DNA from: Bacillota bacterium
GTDB lineage: Bacteria; Bacillota; Clostridia; Christensenellales; SZUA-584
DNA length: 49,572 nt
Direction: 5' to 3'
NCBI GenBank assembly: GCA_023416745.1
Contig: JAEZHF010000096.1
Location: 1-49,572, forward strand
Shown: positions 39,027-46,830 of the stretch, in pieces
Layout: each line of letters starts with the position of its first letter
Numbering within the stretch: position 1 is the first letter of the stretch
Made by a program: the position numbers and the translations under genes
Notes under the pieces: model-generated
The model's database searches: none
What the model saw: the letters and a program-made list of their open reading frames with translations, nothing else
What the model was told of the DNA's origin: nothing

Positions 39027-39507
39027 TACGATTATATTTTATACAGCGGCGTTAACCCTCACCGTGGTTTCGCTGGTAAAAAACCGGCAGAAAACCAAAA
39101 AGGCGTTTATCAAGGCCTGGAAAGCGTTCGAGAACATACTTCCGCAGTTTATCAGCATCATGGTGATCATCGGCGTGTCGCTGACACTGCTGGACCCTGA
39201 AACCATCAGCCATATCATCGGTGCGGAATCCGGCTGGCTGGGCGTGGCATTGGCCGCAGTAATTGGTGCGGTCACGCTGATGCCCGGTTTTGTCGCGTTT
39301 CCCACGGCGGCACTGCTGCTGACGGGCGGTGCAGGCTACATGCAGATCGGTGCATTTGTCAGCTCTCTGATGATGGTGGGCGTGGTGACGCTGCCGATGG
39401 AGTTTAAGGTGTTTGGCAAGAAGATGGCGCTTCTGCGTAACGCGTTTGCATTTGTATTCGCGTTTTTGGTGGCGTTCGTGATCGGAAAGGTGATGGGGGA
39501 GATATGA
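39010..39507 (+). CDS. Half-size permease A (COG0701-type)
   Basis: A 165-residue membrane protein with four or five helices matching one half of COG0701 permeases (ArsP_1/DUF318). The defining Pro-containing block is MPGFVAFPTAALLLTGGAGY at about residues 96-115, followed by VGVVTLPMEFKVFGKK; a charged N-terminal segment KAFIKAWKAFENILPQFIS precedes it. Full-length members are about 300-350 residues with two such halves. It overlaps the PadR gene by 17 bases and the next half by four, so all three are made together. GGAGAACCTGA lies before the ATG. Exported compound unknown; the family includes arsenical exporters. Confidence 0.82.
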   Translation: MSIGIDTIIFYTAALTLTVVSLVKNRQKTKKAFIKAWKAFENILPQFISIMVIIGVSLTLLDPETISHIIGAESGWLGVALAAVIGAVTLMPGFVAFPTAALLLTGGAGYMQIGAFVSSLMMVGVVTLPMEFKVFGKKMALLRNAFAFVFAFLVAFVIGKVMGEI

Positions 39508-40178
39508 CGGAACAGGAAGTGCACAAGGACGAAACAACAGCCATGCCGGAAGTGAGCGGCGCTGGTTTGATAACGCCGAACGGGCTGGAACCGGATAGCG
39601 TCGGAAAGACAGAGGGAATGAAAACGGGCGGCATGTGCAAGCCCAAAATGAGCATGCTGCGCCGGTACGCGTTCGCCATCGCGTCGGTGCTGATTTTGGC
39701 GGCCCTGGTGCTGTTTCTGCCCGCTGTGGGGCAGCCCGCTGTAGGGCGCACGCTGGGCGGTTTCAAGGAGATGCTGCTGGTGCTGCCTCCTATATTCGTG
39801 ATGCTGGGCCTGCTGGACGTGTGGGTGCCACGCGAAACGATGGTCCGTTTCATGGGTGACGGCTCGGGGCTTAAAGGTGCGCTGCTGGCGATATTTCTGG
39901 GTTCCGCGGCGGCCGGTCCGCTGTATGCGGCGTTTCCGGTGGCAGTGGTGTTCATGAAGAAGGGCGCGAAGTTCATGAATGTGGTGCTTTTCCTCGGCGC
40001 GTGGTCTACAACCAAGGTGCCGATGGTGTTGTTTGAGCTGTCGTCGATGGGACCACTGTTCACTTTTACGCGGTTGGGCCTTAGCCTCATCGGCATCACC
40101 GTCATCGCGCTGCTGGTGAGCCGTCTCATGGGCAAGCCGGAGATAGCGCGGATCTACGAGAATTCGAAGGATATGTAG
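39504..40178 (+). CDS. Half-size permease B (COG0701-type)
   Basis: A 224-residue membrane protein, the second half-size permease. The first 48 residues are polar with GGMCKPK, which includes one Cys. Membrane helices then include LGGFKEMLLVLPPIFVMLG, and the family block FLGSAAAGPLYAAFPVAVVFMKKG with LGAWSTTKVPMVLFELSSMG at about 130-180. ATG 39504 overlaps the stop of half A (ATGA). Together A and B would rebuild a two-half permease as a heterodimer. A free Cys in the cytosolic lead might bind thiophilic metal or arsenic, but this is speculation. Confidence 0.82.
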   Translation: MTEQEVHKDETTAMPEVSGAGLITPNGLEPDSVGKTEGMKTGGMCKPKMSMLRRYAFAIASVLILAALVLFLPAVGQPAVGRTLGGFKEMLLVLPPIFVMLGLLDVWVPRETMVRFMGDGSGLKGALLAIFLGSAAAGPLYAAFPVAVVFMKKGAKFMNVVLFLGAWSTTKVPMVLFELSSMGPLFTFTRLGLSLIGITVIALLVSRLMGKPEIARIYENSKDM

Positions 40179-40194
40179 ATTCCCTAATTTAAGC

Positions 40195-40995
40195 CTATTT
40201 GTTGCTAGTGCTATCAGAATCTTTGGACTGCTGCTGAGCCTGCGTTAACATTCCCTCAATCATCTGGGCGTAATCGCTTCGGATTGGCAGTTTCGTGTCT
40301 GTTTTCAGCCGCCGCCTGACCGCTGTTTCGTTTTTTTCCGTCACAGGGTTGACGCCCGTTTTCTCATATTTCTCCCAGTACAGGCCAATACCGCGCTTCT
40401 GCCATGCGGGGAACCTGTTGAAGTTAACGCCGCGGGAAAACAGCAGTTCGTTCTTATACGATATAGACCTGTTCTCCAGATGCGCTGCAGCGTCTTTGGC
40501 GGATAAACCTTCCTTTCTCAGCATCCAGTAGCAGTGGGCGTTCAGCGCGTTTCGATGCGCGTCCTCCTGCCGCCACAGGAAGTAATCTTTGACGCGCTCC
40601 ATATTGGGCAAAGGAATCAGCCGGCAGTCGAAAACGGCGGCGCAACCCAGCTTTAGGCTCAGCGCCGCGCTGGCTTCGCCGGCCAAGATGGAATTGTATT
40701 TTCGCACCTTGCGGTCAAACGCCTGTTCAGCTGGGTGGAACAAAAGGGATATCTCATCGCTCTGCGTGTAACCATAGACAACGCGGAAACCGCACGACAT
40801 CAATTGCCTGACAGTGTCCGCCATGCCATCGCGGAAGCGCTCGTCAAAGGGCGCTTCAAACCGCATGACCTCTTTGGTCAGTCGTGTGAAACCCCGCCCA
40901 TCCAGCCGTGCCGCCAAATATAGCTCAGGCAGTATTGTCTGGTCGAGGGACTGTTCGAATCGGCGCATGCTGCGATCCAGATCGTCAAATTTCAT
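40195..40995 (-). CDS. Thg1-like 3'-5' nucleotidyltransferase (TLP)
   Basis: A 266-residue protein of the tRNA-His guanylyltransferase superfamily, whose members add nucleotides in the 3'-to-5' direction. Metal and nucleotide residues are present: RLDGRGFTRLTKE (D32, then Gly-Arg-Gly-Phe 33-36) and YTQSDEISLLF (S79, D80, E81), with YGYTQSDE typical of the family. Bacterial Thg1-like proteins repair 5'-truncated tRNAs rather than add G-1. ATG 40995 follows GAGGAATC and overlaps the stop of the kinase-like gene by four bases, which ties the two together. The C-terminal part has extra helices. Monomer or tetramer formation cannot be read here. Confidence 0.9.
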   Translation of the reverse strand: MKFDDLDRSMRRFEQSLDQTILPELYLAARLDGRGFTRLTKEVMRFEAPFDERFRDGMADTVRQLMSCGFRVVYGYTQSDEISLLFHPAEQAFDRKVRKYNSILAGEASAALSLKLGCAAVFDCRLIPLPNMERVKDYFLWRQEDAHRNALNAHCYWMLRKEGLSAKDAAAHLENRSISYKNELLFSRGVNFNRFPAWQKRGIGLYWEKYEKTGVNPVTEKNETAVRRRLKTDTKLPIRSDYAQMIEGMLTQAQQQSKDSDSTSNK

Positions 40996-41459
40996 GATTC
41001 CTCGTTCCACATTTCCGCCGTAAAACCATCGTTAGAAATGAAAATATAATACAGAACATCGAAGCCCTCGGACATGCTGGGCAGCTCGAGCCGGTTGAAC
41101 GTGGCCGCGATGGCTGCTGTTGGTACCTTCGCTTTGCCGCTGCGGCCTTCGTTGCGGGCGATACACTCGGTCACGCGGCTGCGGAAGAACAGGCCGACGA
41201 CGCGGTACCCTGCCTGATTTGCTAGCAGTATGTAACGAGCGCGGTCCAATGCCGTCGGGTTTGTGTTGTCCACCGCAAACGGCAAACCTTTTTCGATGCA
41301 CTCCAGCAGCAGCTGACGCTCCTTATTGCGCGTGTGCAGACTGTCCAGATTGATATGAACGTGCGTCTGCGCGTAATGCTGCTGATAGTACGTGCTTTTG
41401 CCGCTGGCCTGCAGGCCAATCATGATGACGGCTGTTTTGGCGTTGGTTAATGGTTCCAT
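40992..41459 (-). CDS. P-loop protein, polynucleotide-kinase-like
   Basis: A 155-residue ATPase of the polynucleotide-kinase type. Walker A is GLQASGKST (residues 15-23); the acceptor-activating Asp is in INLDSLHTRN (D39); DNTNPT at 64-69 is the block seen in T4 Pnk and human PNKP; RARYILLA and the lid region RSRVTECIARNEGRSGKAKVP follow. Such enzymes phosphorylate 5'-OH RNA or DNA ends. The TLP gene downstream overlaps its stop (TCATGA), a coupled pair. A kinase to restore a 5'-phosphate and a 3'-5' polymerase to extend that end make a sensible RNA-repair pair; the link is inferred. No clear ribosome site before ATG 41459. Confidence 0.82.
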   Translation of the reverse strand: MEPLTNAKTAVIMIGLQASGKSTYYQQHYAQTHVHINLDSLHTRNKERQLLLECIEKGLPFAVDNTNPTALDRARYILLANQAGYRVVGLFFRSRVTECIARNEGRSGKAKVPTAAIAATFNRLELPSMSEGFDVLYYIFISNDGFTAEMWNEES

Positions 41460-41492
41460 GGCAGTCTCCGCTTTATGCGTAAGGTTATCGTG

Positions 41493-42095
41493 TTATTCCA
41501 ATGTCACGATGCGATACCGGTATATCATGCCGCCGTGTGCGGACAGCGGCAAGGGCTCATTGTCCGAGTTTAACGGATCCATGCACAGATAATCACCGTC
41601 GGAAGCGCCGATGATCATAACCCAGTGCTGATAACCGCTACCCATATATTTGACCTTGACGATGGGAAAGAGGCTCTGCGCGACAGCTTCTTCCAGCCGC
41701 TCTGTATCAATACGGTTAGGAAGCACCACGCGTACGCCGGGCACCGCTTGGGCAATCTTATTCCAAAGAACTTCGCCCTCGCTGTTATATACACCGTGTT
41801 CTGAAAAGGCAGCGTTCAGACGGGCAGGGTCGGTATCGAACCCTTGTGCTTCCAACGAGGCTGCAATGCAGCATACCAGACAGCCCGAACCGCCCATGCG
41901 GTATGGCGAGTTGCCCAGCAACTCATCGGTCCACTGCGGGTCATTCTGTAGGAAGAACTCCACACCGGCGACAGCGTAGTCCTGCTGCGGCACTATCTTG
42001 ACGGCGACGTCCTCCGAACGATTGACCAGCTGCCATGTCAGCAGTGCTGCCACGATAACCACAGCGATACCGGCCGCTATTAATAGCTTGCGCAT
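41493..42095 (-). CDS. Membrane-anchored C39-like peptidase family protein
   Basis: A 200-residue protein with an N-terminal membrane anchor (KLLIAAGIAVVIVAALLTW, residues 3-21) and a papain-like domain of the C39-like/BtrH type. The QNDPQW motif (residues 50-55) and the catalytic Cys72 in MGGSGCLVCC are typical; His157 (YQHWVMIIG) and Asp173 (YLCMDPLN) complete the triad. Such domains lie outside the cell and cleave or transfer peptides; some act on peptidoglycan or bacteriocin leaders, others have no known role. ATG 42095 follows AAGAGGTG. It is 33 bases above the kinase/TLP pair; joint transcription is possible but the roles differ. Confidence 0.83.
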   Translation of the reverse strand: MRKLLIAAGIAVVIVAALLTWQLVNRSEDVAVKIVPQQDYAVAGVEFFLQNDPQWTDELLGNSPYRMGGSGCLVCCIAASLEAQGFDTDPARLNAAFSEHGVYNSEGEVLWNKIAQAVPGVRVVLPNRIDTERLEEAVAQSLFPIVKVKYMGSGYQHWVMIIGASDGDYLCMDPLNSDNEPLPLSAHGGMIYRYRIVTLE

Positions 42096-42339
42096 AGGCA
42101 CCTCTTGATTACTTTTGCTTATCATAGCATACTGAATCTGGAACGGCAATGCAGCAGTATGGGAGTCTGATATGGTTATAAACCGCCGTATCAATTGTTT
42201 TTTAGCTTGTCTGTTATCCATATTTAAATTTAATAGATGCAACATATTGCATACGATTATGAATAGTGATAATGTATTGTTATATCGTAACAGGGCATTA
42301 TTGGGATATACATACCTAAACTTGAAGGAGGGCAGACAA

Positions 42340-43137
42340 ATGGAAAAAACAAAAGCAAGAGTGGCACTGCGTATCTTCAACCTGCTGGCATTTGTACTGA
42401 TGGTCACTGTCAATGCACTCGCCAACCTATTGCCGATTAACGGTATTGGCACAGGCGCCGTGTCCGACGCGTACCCCAATCTGTTTGCGCCATCTGGTCT
42501 TACGTTCTCCATATGGGGTGTCATCTATGTGCTGCTGCTGCTGTTCAGCCTTTACCAGCTGGGCGTATTTGGCGGCAATGATGCACTTGTGAAGCGGATC
42601 GGGCCGTTGTTTATCGTATCGTCTCTTGCAAATACGGCATGGATATTCTCTTGGCACTATCGCATTATTCCGCTTTCGCTGGCGCTGATGCTGGTGTTAC
42701 TCATCACCTTAACGATGACATACCTCAGAATCAGCCGCGCCGATTCGTTGCAGCTGCGAGACAAGCTGTTCATGAGGCTGCCGTTTTCCATATACTTCGG
42801 ATGGATTACTGTGGCGACGATTGCCAATGTGACGACGCTGCTGGTCGACCTGGGTTGGAACGGCTTAGGCCTTTCGGCGGAGTTTTGGACCATCGTGGCG
42901 ATGACAGCCGGGGGTATTATCGGAATCTGGACGATGCTCAAAAATAAAGATCCGTTCTATGGGCTGGTTATATTATGGGCGTACCTGGGAATACTGCTTA
43001 AGCACCTGCCGTTTGGTCCGTTCGCTGGGGAGTACACGGGCGTTATCATCGCGGTGAGTGTGCTGCTGGCAGTGCTGCTGGCGGCGGATATCTTGGCGGC
43101 TTTCCTTGCGGCCAGAATGAAAGCTGTCCGGGCGTAA
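42340..43137 (+). CDS. TspO/MBR-related membrane protein
   Basis: A 265-residue integral membrane protein distantly related to the TspO/MBR (tryptophan-rich sensory protein) family. The motif NLFAPSGLTFSIWGVIYVLL at about residues 47-66 is the hallmark; ANTAWIFSWHYRIIPLS holds Trp residues, but fewer than in TspO. It has about eight helices in two halves, longer than the 160-residue TspO. Members of this longer group are common in Firmicutes and have no proven ligand. AAGGAGGG precedes ATG 42340. The SDR gene starts 46 bases after its stop with its own site. Porphyrin or lipid binding is only possible by analogy. Confidence 0.75.
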   Translation: MEKTKARVALRIFNLLAFVLMVTVNALANLLPINGIGTGAVSDAYPNLFAPSGLTFSIWGVIYVLLLLFSLYQLGVFGGNDALVKRIGPLFIVSSLANTAWIFSWHYRIIPLSLALMLVLLITLTMTYLRISRADSLQLRDKLFMRLPFSIYFGWITVATIANVTTLLVDLGWNGLGLSAEFWTIVAMTAGGIIGIWTMLKNKDPFYGLVILWAYLGILLKHLPFGPFAGEYTGVIIAVSVLLAVLLAADILAAFLAARMKAVRA

Positions 43138-43183
43138 CAGAGTAAGGCAGAAGAGGCCGAATTCACAGAAACGGGGGGCTCCA

Positions 43184-43972
43184 ATGAAAACAGTGGTGAT
43201 CACCGGTGGGACGCGCGGTATCGGTCTTGCGATGGCTCTGGAATTCTTGGTGAGCGGATGCAGAGTCACAGTATCGGGACGGCGCGACAGCTTGTCCGAA
43301 TCCGCGATGCAAGCTCTCAGGCCATACACAGACCGATTACAATATGTGAAATGCGACGTGCGGCTCAAAAAAGATGTGGATGCGCTGTGGGGCTGCGCTG
43401 CGGAGCGCTGGAGCCGGGTGGACATATGGATCAACAATGCCGGACAGAACGTGCCGTATGAGTATGCTTATCATACTGACCATCAAAGTGGTGATGCACT
43501 TATTGACACCAATATCCGCGGCATGGTGTACGGCTCACAAATTGCGGCGGCGCGTATGCTGGAGCAGGGCGGTGGACAGATATGGAACATGGAGGGCCTC
43601 GGCAGCAACGGCATGATACAGCCCAAAACGGTGCTGTACGGCATGAGTAAGTGCGCGCTGACGTATTTCACCAAGGGTCTGGCGAAGGAACTGCGCGGCA
43701 CAGATGTGTGCGCGGGGCTGCTGTCTCCCGGCATGATGCTGACCGATTTCATCACCAAAACGCCGGACGGAGAAACCTCGCCGGTGCTGGCGGACGCACA
43801 CTTCAGGAAGGTGTTCAACATACTCGCCGACAAGCCGGAGACAGTCGCTGCGTTTTTGGTGCCGCGCATGCTGGCCAACACGAAGAACGGTGCGCACATC
43901 AAGTGGCTGACCAACGGCAAGGCTGCGTGGCGGTTTATGACCGCGCCGCTGCGGCGGCGGGAGCTGATATAG
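43184..43972 (+). CDS. Short-chain dehydrogenase/reductase
   Basis: A 262-residue NAD(P)-dependent oxidoreductase of the classical SDR type. The cofactor motif is ITGGTRGIGLAMAL (residues 6-13, T-G-G-x-x-x-G-I-G), followed by SGRRDS, where the Arg pair favours NADP. NNAG is at about residue 84-87, and the catalytic YGMSK (Tyr at about 156, Lys four on) is intact; the Ser usually before it is within GLGSNG. LLSPGMMLTDF is the normal C-terminal Pro-Gly block. A long last helix and hydrophobic end suggest a specific alcohol or sterol-like substrate, not identified. Terminator at 43990-44013 follows. Confidence 0.88.
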   Translation: MKTVVITGGTRGIGLAMALEFLVSGCRVTVSGRRDSLSESAMQALRPYTDRLQYVKCDVRLKKDVDALWGCAAERWSRVDIWINNAGQNVPYEYAYHTDHQSGDALIDTNIRGMVYGSQIAAARMLEQGGGQIWNMEGLGSNGMIQPKTVLYGMSKCALTYFTKGLAKELRGTDVCAGLLSPGMMLTDFITKTPDGETSPVLADAHFRKVFNILADKPETVAAFLVPRMLANTKNGAHIKWLTNGKAAWRFMTAPLRRRELI

Positions 43973-43989
43973 TTTGGGATACTCACGAG

Positions 43990-44013
43990 GGCGCTCAAGT
44001 GGGCGCCTTTTCC
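43990..44013 (+). terminator. Likely terminator after SDR gene
   Basis: GGCGC (43990-43994) pairs with GCGCC (44003-44007), followed by TTTT. Short and imperfect but well placed, 18 bases after the stop. Confidence 0.5.
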
Positions 44014-44097
44014 ATTAGCGTTATTCAATTTCGAGAGTTATTATGATACAATGTGTGCAATCAAAGATTTAGGTACGGGAGATGGGGGCATCAGGGG

Positions 44098-45003
44098 ATG
44101 AACAAACAATTGACCGGCAACATGGCGGCAGTGGTTGCCTATCTGGTATGGGGCGCGCTGCCGCTTTATTGGGGGCTGCTGGGCGACGTGCCGCCGTTCG
44201 TGGTGCTGGCGTTCCGTGTGGTGTTCTCGCTGCTGCTGTTGTCGGTGATTCTCTTTTTCAGCCGCTGGCGCTCGGCGATCAAGCGGGTACTGACAAACCG
44301 AAAGCGCACCCTCATGGCGCTGGCAGCATCGATGTTGATATTTGCCAACTGGGCGATGTTTATATGGGGGCTGGCGCAGGGGATGCACATCGACGTCAGC
44401 TTCGGGTATTATCTGTCGCCGCTGGTAGCAGTGGTGCTGGGCACCCTGTTTCTGAAGGAAAAAATGCAGCCGACGACCATCGCGGCTTTTGTGCTGGCGC
44501 TGGGGGCGGTGGCCTACCTGATGATATCGGGCGGCGTTTTTCCATGGCTGGCCGTGGCGCTGGCTGTCACGTTCGCGGTCTACGGGCTGGTCAAGAAGAA
44601 GGTGGATACCGATGCATATACCGGCCTGTTTCTGGAGACGGCGTTTTCGGCACCGTTGGCCGTCGGCATACTGGTGTATTTCGGTTTAAATGGCGGCGTT
44701 GCATACGGGCAGGAATGTGGAACAACGCTGCTGCTGACGGGTGCGGGGCTGGTGACCGCGGGGCCGCTGGCGCTCTACGGCGAGGCCGCGCGGCGTATAC
44801 CGCTCACATCGCTCGGGTTCTTCCAGTATTTAACACCCTCAATCATGCTGCTGCTGGGCGTGTTCGTATACCACAAGAGCGTAACTCAAGCCGAAATGAT
44901 CGCTTTCATTGTGATCTGGATCGCACTTCTCATCTACAGTGTGGGAGCGGTACTCCGCATGAGAAAGAATCGGTTCAAAGCGGAGAATAAGATAAGCGAA
45001 TAA
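44098..45003 (+). CDS. rarD: RarD-type EamA transporter
   Basis: A 301-residue DMT-superfamily transporter closest to RarD, named for chloramphenicol sensitivity but of unknown natural substrate. Ten helices in two EamA repeats. RarD marks: AYLVWGALPLYWGLLGDVPP at the start, ANWAMFIWGLAQGMHIDVSFGYYLSPL in the middle of repeat 1, and LTSLGFFQYLTPSIMLLLGVFVY in repeat 2. It ends with a basic tail. ATG 44098 lies after AGGGG; another ATG a few bases upstream is out of frame. The stop overlaps the ATG of a broken downstream gene (TAATG at 45001-45005), pointing to an original two-gene unit. Confidence 0.87.
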   Translation: MNKQLTGNMAAVVAYLVWGALPLYWGLLGDVPPFVVLAFRVVFSLLLLSVILFFSRWRSAIKRVLTNRKRTLMALAASMLIFANWAMFIWGLAQGMHIDVSFGYYLSPLVAVVLGTLFLKEKMQPTTIAAFVLALGAVAYLMISGGVFPWLAVALAVTFAVYGLVKKKVDTDAYTGLFLETAFSAPLAVGILVYFGLNGGVAYGQECGTTLLLTGAGLVTAGPLALYGEAARRIPLTSLGFFQYLTPSIMLLLGVFVYHKSVTQAEMIAFIVIWIALLIYSVGAVLRMRKNRFKAENKISE

Positions 45004-45292
45004 TGTCAAGCTGTACTACCACGATACTGCGGCGGGACAGGACACGCGTATAATAATACTTACCGCGCTGGGGCTGATATTCGGCACCGCCATCGGCGCG
45101 GCGGTGAGTTTAATCATCATCGGCAATGTGCTCTGGGGCGGCGCCGGCACCGCCGGGCCGTCTGATTATTGGTTCCCCGATAGATGGTCAGAACAACAAA
45201 AAATCCGAGGGCGATTAAAGTCAGTTCATCCGATAGATGACGTTGACGATTGCGCTGATTTCCATTTCTCCAGACGATATTCCGCCGTCTGA
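45003..45292 (+). pseudogene. Small membrane protein remnant after rarD
   Basis: ATG 45003 overlaps the rarD stop but its frame closes after 16 codons. The next frame is open and reads KLYYHDTAAGQDTRIIIL, then a membrane helix TALGLIFGTAIGAAVSLIII and GGAGTAGPSDYWFPDRW, to 45292. If the sequence were ATGTCAAAG instead of ATGTCAAG, one protein starting MSKLYYHDTAAGQ would result. So a one-base deletion in an A-run after the start is likely. Its end runs 72 bases into the convergent SIMPL gene, so the true end may also be changed. As read, it would not be made. Confidence 0.52.
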
Positions 45293-45979
45293 GTATCCTC
45301 CGGATGACGACGACGGACCGGAGACGAAGTTGGTATACGGCGACGAATACCAGTAGCTGTTGTTCTCCGTGCCCTCCTCGATGGACACCACATCCAGCAC
45401 GTGTTTGCCTTCGCTGGCCGCCAGCCTTTGGGCCTTCTCACGGGCGCGCCCCATCGCGAGGTTCAGCGCGTCGGTATACGCTTGTTGTCTTTTCACCACA
45501 TCGAAGCGCACATCCCAGAACTGATTCGCTCCGGCGTCGGACGCCGTCTTGATGATATCGCTCGTCTTTTCAATGTCCATGATCTGCATCTGCACCATGT
45601 TGGACACCCTGAATATATTCTTGCTGCCGTCCCGATAAACGCCGTAGCTGGCCGTCTGCATCTGCGAGTCGGCAACGCCCACCCTTTTGACAGCACTCAT
45701 GATCTTGTCCATCTGCGCCTTGTTGGCGTCCTGCGCGGCTTTCGCATCCTTATTGCTGTTCTCGTAGCCGACCGTGATGGTGGCCATGTCCGGCGTGATG
45801 GCGATCTTGCCCTGTCCGTACACCGCCACGGTGTTAGCGCTCTCCATGCTGCCTTCTGCTGAAGTGATCGTTCCGTCTGACTTCGGCACAGTGGACAGAC
45901 TGATGAGGCTCACAGCCAGCACCACACACATCAGTACGGCCATCACGCTTATGGCAATGATAATACCTCTGTTTTGCAT
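45221..45979 (-). CDS. SIMPL domain (DUF541) membrane-anchored protein
   Basis: A 252-residue protein with one N-terminal membrane helix (IIIAISVMAVLMCVVLAVSL) and a SIMPL/DUF541 domain outside the cell. Family marks: TVAVYGQGKIAITPDMATITVGYE at about 50-73, AKAAQDANKAQMDKIMSAVKRVGV, YGVYRDG, and FDVVKRQQAYTDALNLAMGRAREKAQRLA before a Ser/Gly-rich end. Role unknown; relatives assemble into large rings and one helps hydrogen-peroxide or antibiotic tolerance. GGGAGGATAAT precedes ATG 45979. Two matching inverted repeats overlap the promoter, so it is probably tightly controlled. Confidence 0.85.
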   Translation of the reverse strand: MQNRGIIIAISVMAVLMCVVLAVSLISLSTVPKSDGTITSAEGSMESANTVAVYGQGKIAITPDMATITVGYENSNKDAKAAQDANKAQMDKIMSAVKRVGVADSQMQTASYGVYRDGSKNIFRVSNMVQMQIMDIEKTSDIIKTASDAGANQFWDVRFDVVKRQQAYTDALNLAMGRAREKAQRLAASEGKHVLDVVSIEEGTENNSYWYSSPYTNFVSGPSSSSGGYSDGGISSGEMEISAIVNVIYRMN

Positions 45980-46000
45980 ATCTATTATCCTCCCAGAACG

Positions 46001-46055
46001 AGACTACTCAAATAGTCTATATGAGCAGACTACCACGGTAGTCCGGGTATGTCAA
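46001..46055 (-). promoter_or_regulatory. SIMPL promoter with two identical-type operators
   Basis: Minus strand: perfect -35 TTGACA (46050-46055), 17 bases, then TAGTCT (46027-46032) as a poor -10. Two operators, AGACTA-N6-TAGTCC (46027-46044) and AGACTA-N6-TAGTCT (46001-46018), lie 26 bases apart, the first over the -10. A dimeric regulator (TetR- or MerR-like) binding twice is likely. Confidence 0.62.
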
Positions 46056-46152
46056 GGATGACTTTCAATTTATGTAGTGCGTATATTGGAAAAAAATGCG
46101 CCAAATATACGATGAACAGACTTAGGCTCTTTTGTATGCTGTTTAATATTGG

Positions 46153-46180
46153 ACATTATCCGCATTCGGCGCATAGAATA
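46153..46180 (+). promoter_or_regulatory. Sigma-K-like promoter of the DUF6143 gene
   Basis: AC (46153-46154), 17-base spacer, CATAGAATA (46172-46180), an exact fit to AC-N16/17-CATANNNTA. No TTGACA/TATAAT pair is nearby. It gives a leader of about 25 bases before ATG 46211. Confidence 0.5.
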
Positions 46181-46210
46181 CACTGATAATTTCGGAGGGG
46201 GCACATAGAG

Positions 46211-46717
46211 ATGGAAGAGTTCAGCAATGTGATCAGTCTGGAATACCGCGTGAGCAAGTCGTTTCAGGGGCGGTATTTTATGGGGCACACACCCACAATG
46301 ACGCTGCCGTACCGCGCAAGCGGCTGGGCGGCTCTGTTCAACCCACGCGGGTCGGGTGTCAACGTATTTGTCAACACAATAACGGTGTCCAACTTCTCCA
46401 CCACGCCATTTCGGGCGACGGTGTGGCTGAATGCGATGCCGGACGGCGGTCAGGTGGCACCCAGCGCGGCCGCGGCCAATGCCGCGATACAGCCGCCGGT
46501 GTGGCCTGAGGCAGCCATCGTTTTCGGCACAGGGCAGCTGCAGAACGGACAGAGCTTGTTCACCCGCGTGGCAGGGGCTCAAAGCACGGAGGTGGGCAAC
46601 TACTACGGCAAGATCATATTGCCGCCGGGCGGCTCGCTGCTCGTGCAGATGCAGGGGCCCGCGGCGACAGGCGCGCAGGCGGAGGTCGCCTTCGGTTGGT
46701 GGGAGGATTTGATCTAG
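46211..46717 (+). CDS. DUF6143 family protein, probably spore-associated
   Basis: A 168-residue protein that I match to DUF6143, found in spore-forming Firmicutes. Marks: GRYFMGHTPTMTLPYRASGWAALFNP, GSGVNVFVNTITVSNFSTTPF, VWLNAMPDGG, and a closing LPPGGSLLVQM. Beta-rich, with no signal, Cys or membrane segment; the sequence suggests a jelly-roll-like domain. GGAGGGGGCACAT precedes the ATG. A sigma-K-like promoter lies directly upstream, which suggests synthesis in the mother cell and a place in the coat or outer spore layers. Direct evidence for that location is lacking. Confidence 0.75.
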   Translation: MEEFSNVISLEYRVSKSFQGRYFMGHTPTMTLPYRASGWAALFNPRGSGVNVFVNTITVSNFSTTPFRATVWLNAMPDGGQVAPSAAAANAAIQPPVWPEAAIVFGTGQLQNGQSLFTRVAGAQSTEVGNYYGKIILPPGGSLLVQMQGPAATGAQAEVAFGWWEDLI

Positions 46718-46830
46718 ATACTGGCTTGGCTAATGTAACTACGTTGGCAACGGATAGCCAAAAACCTTTCGGCAGCGGAACCGGGAGTGGCTGACGCAAG
46801 GCGGTTCAGCACAAGCCGGAATCGGATGCT

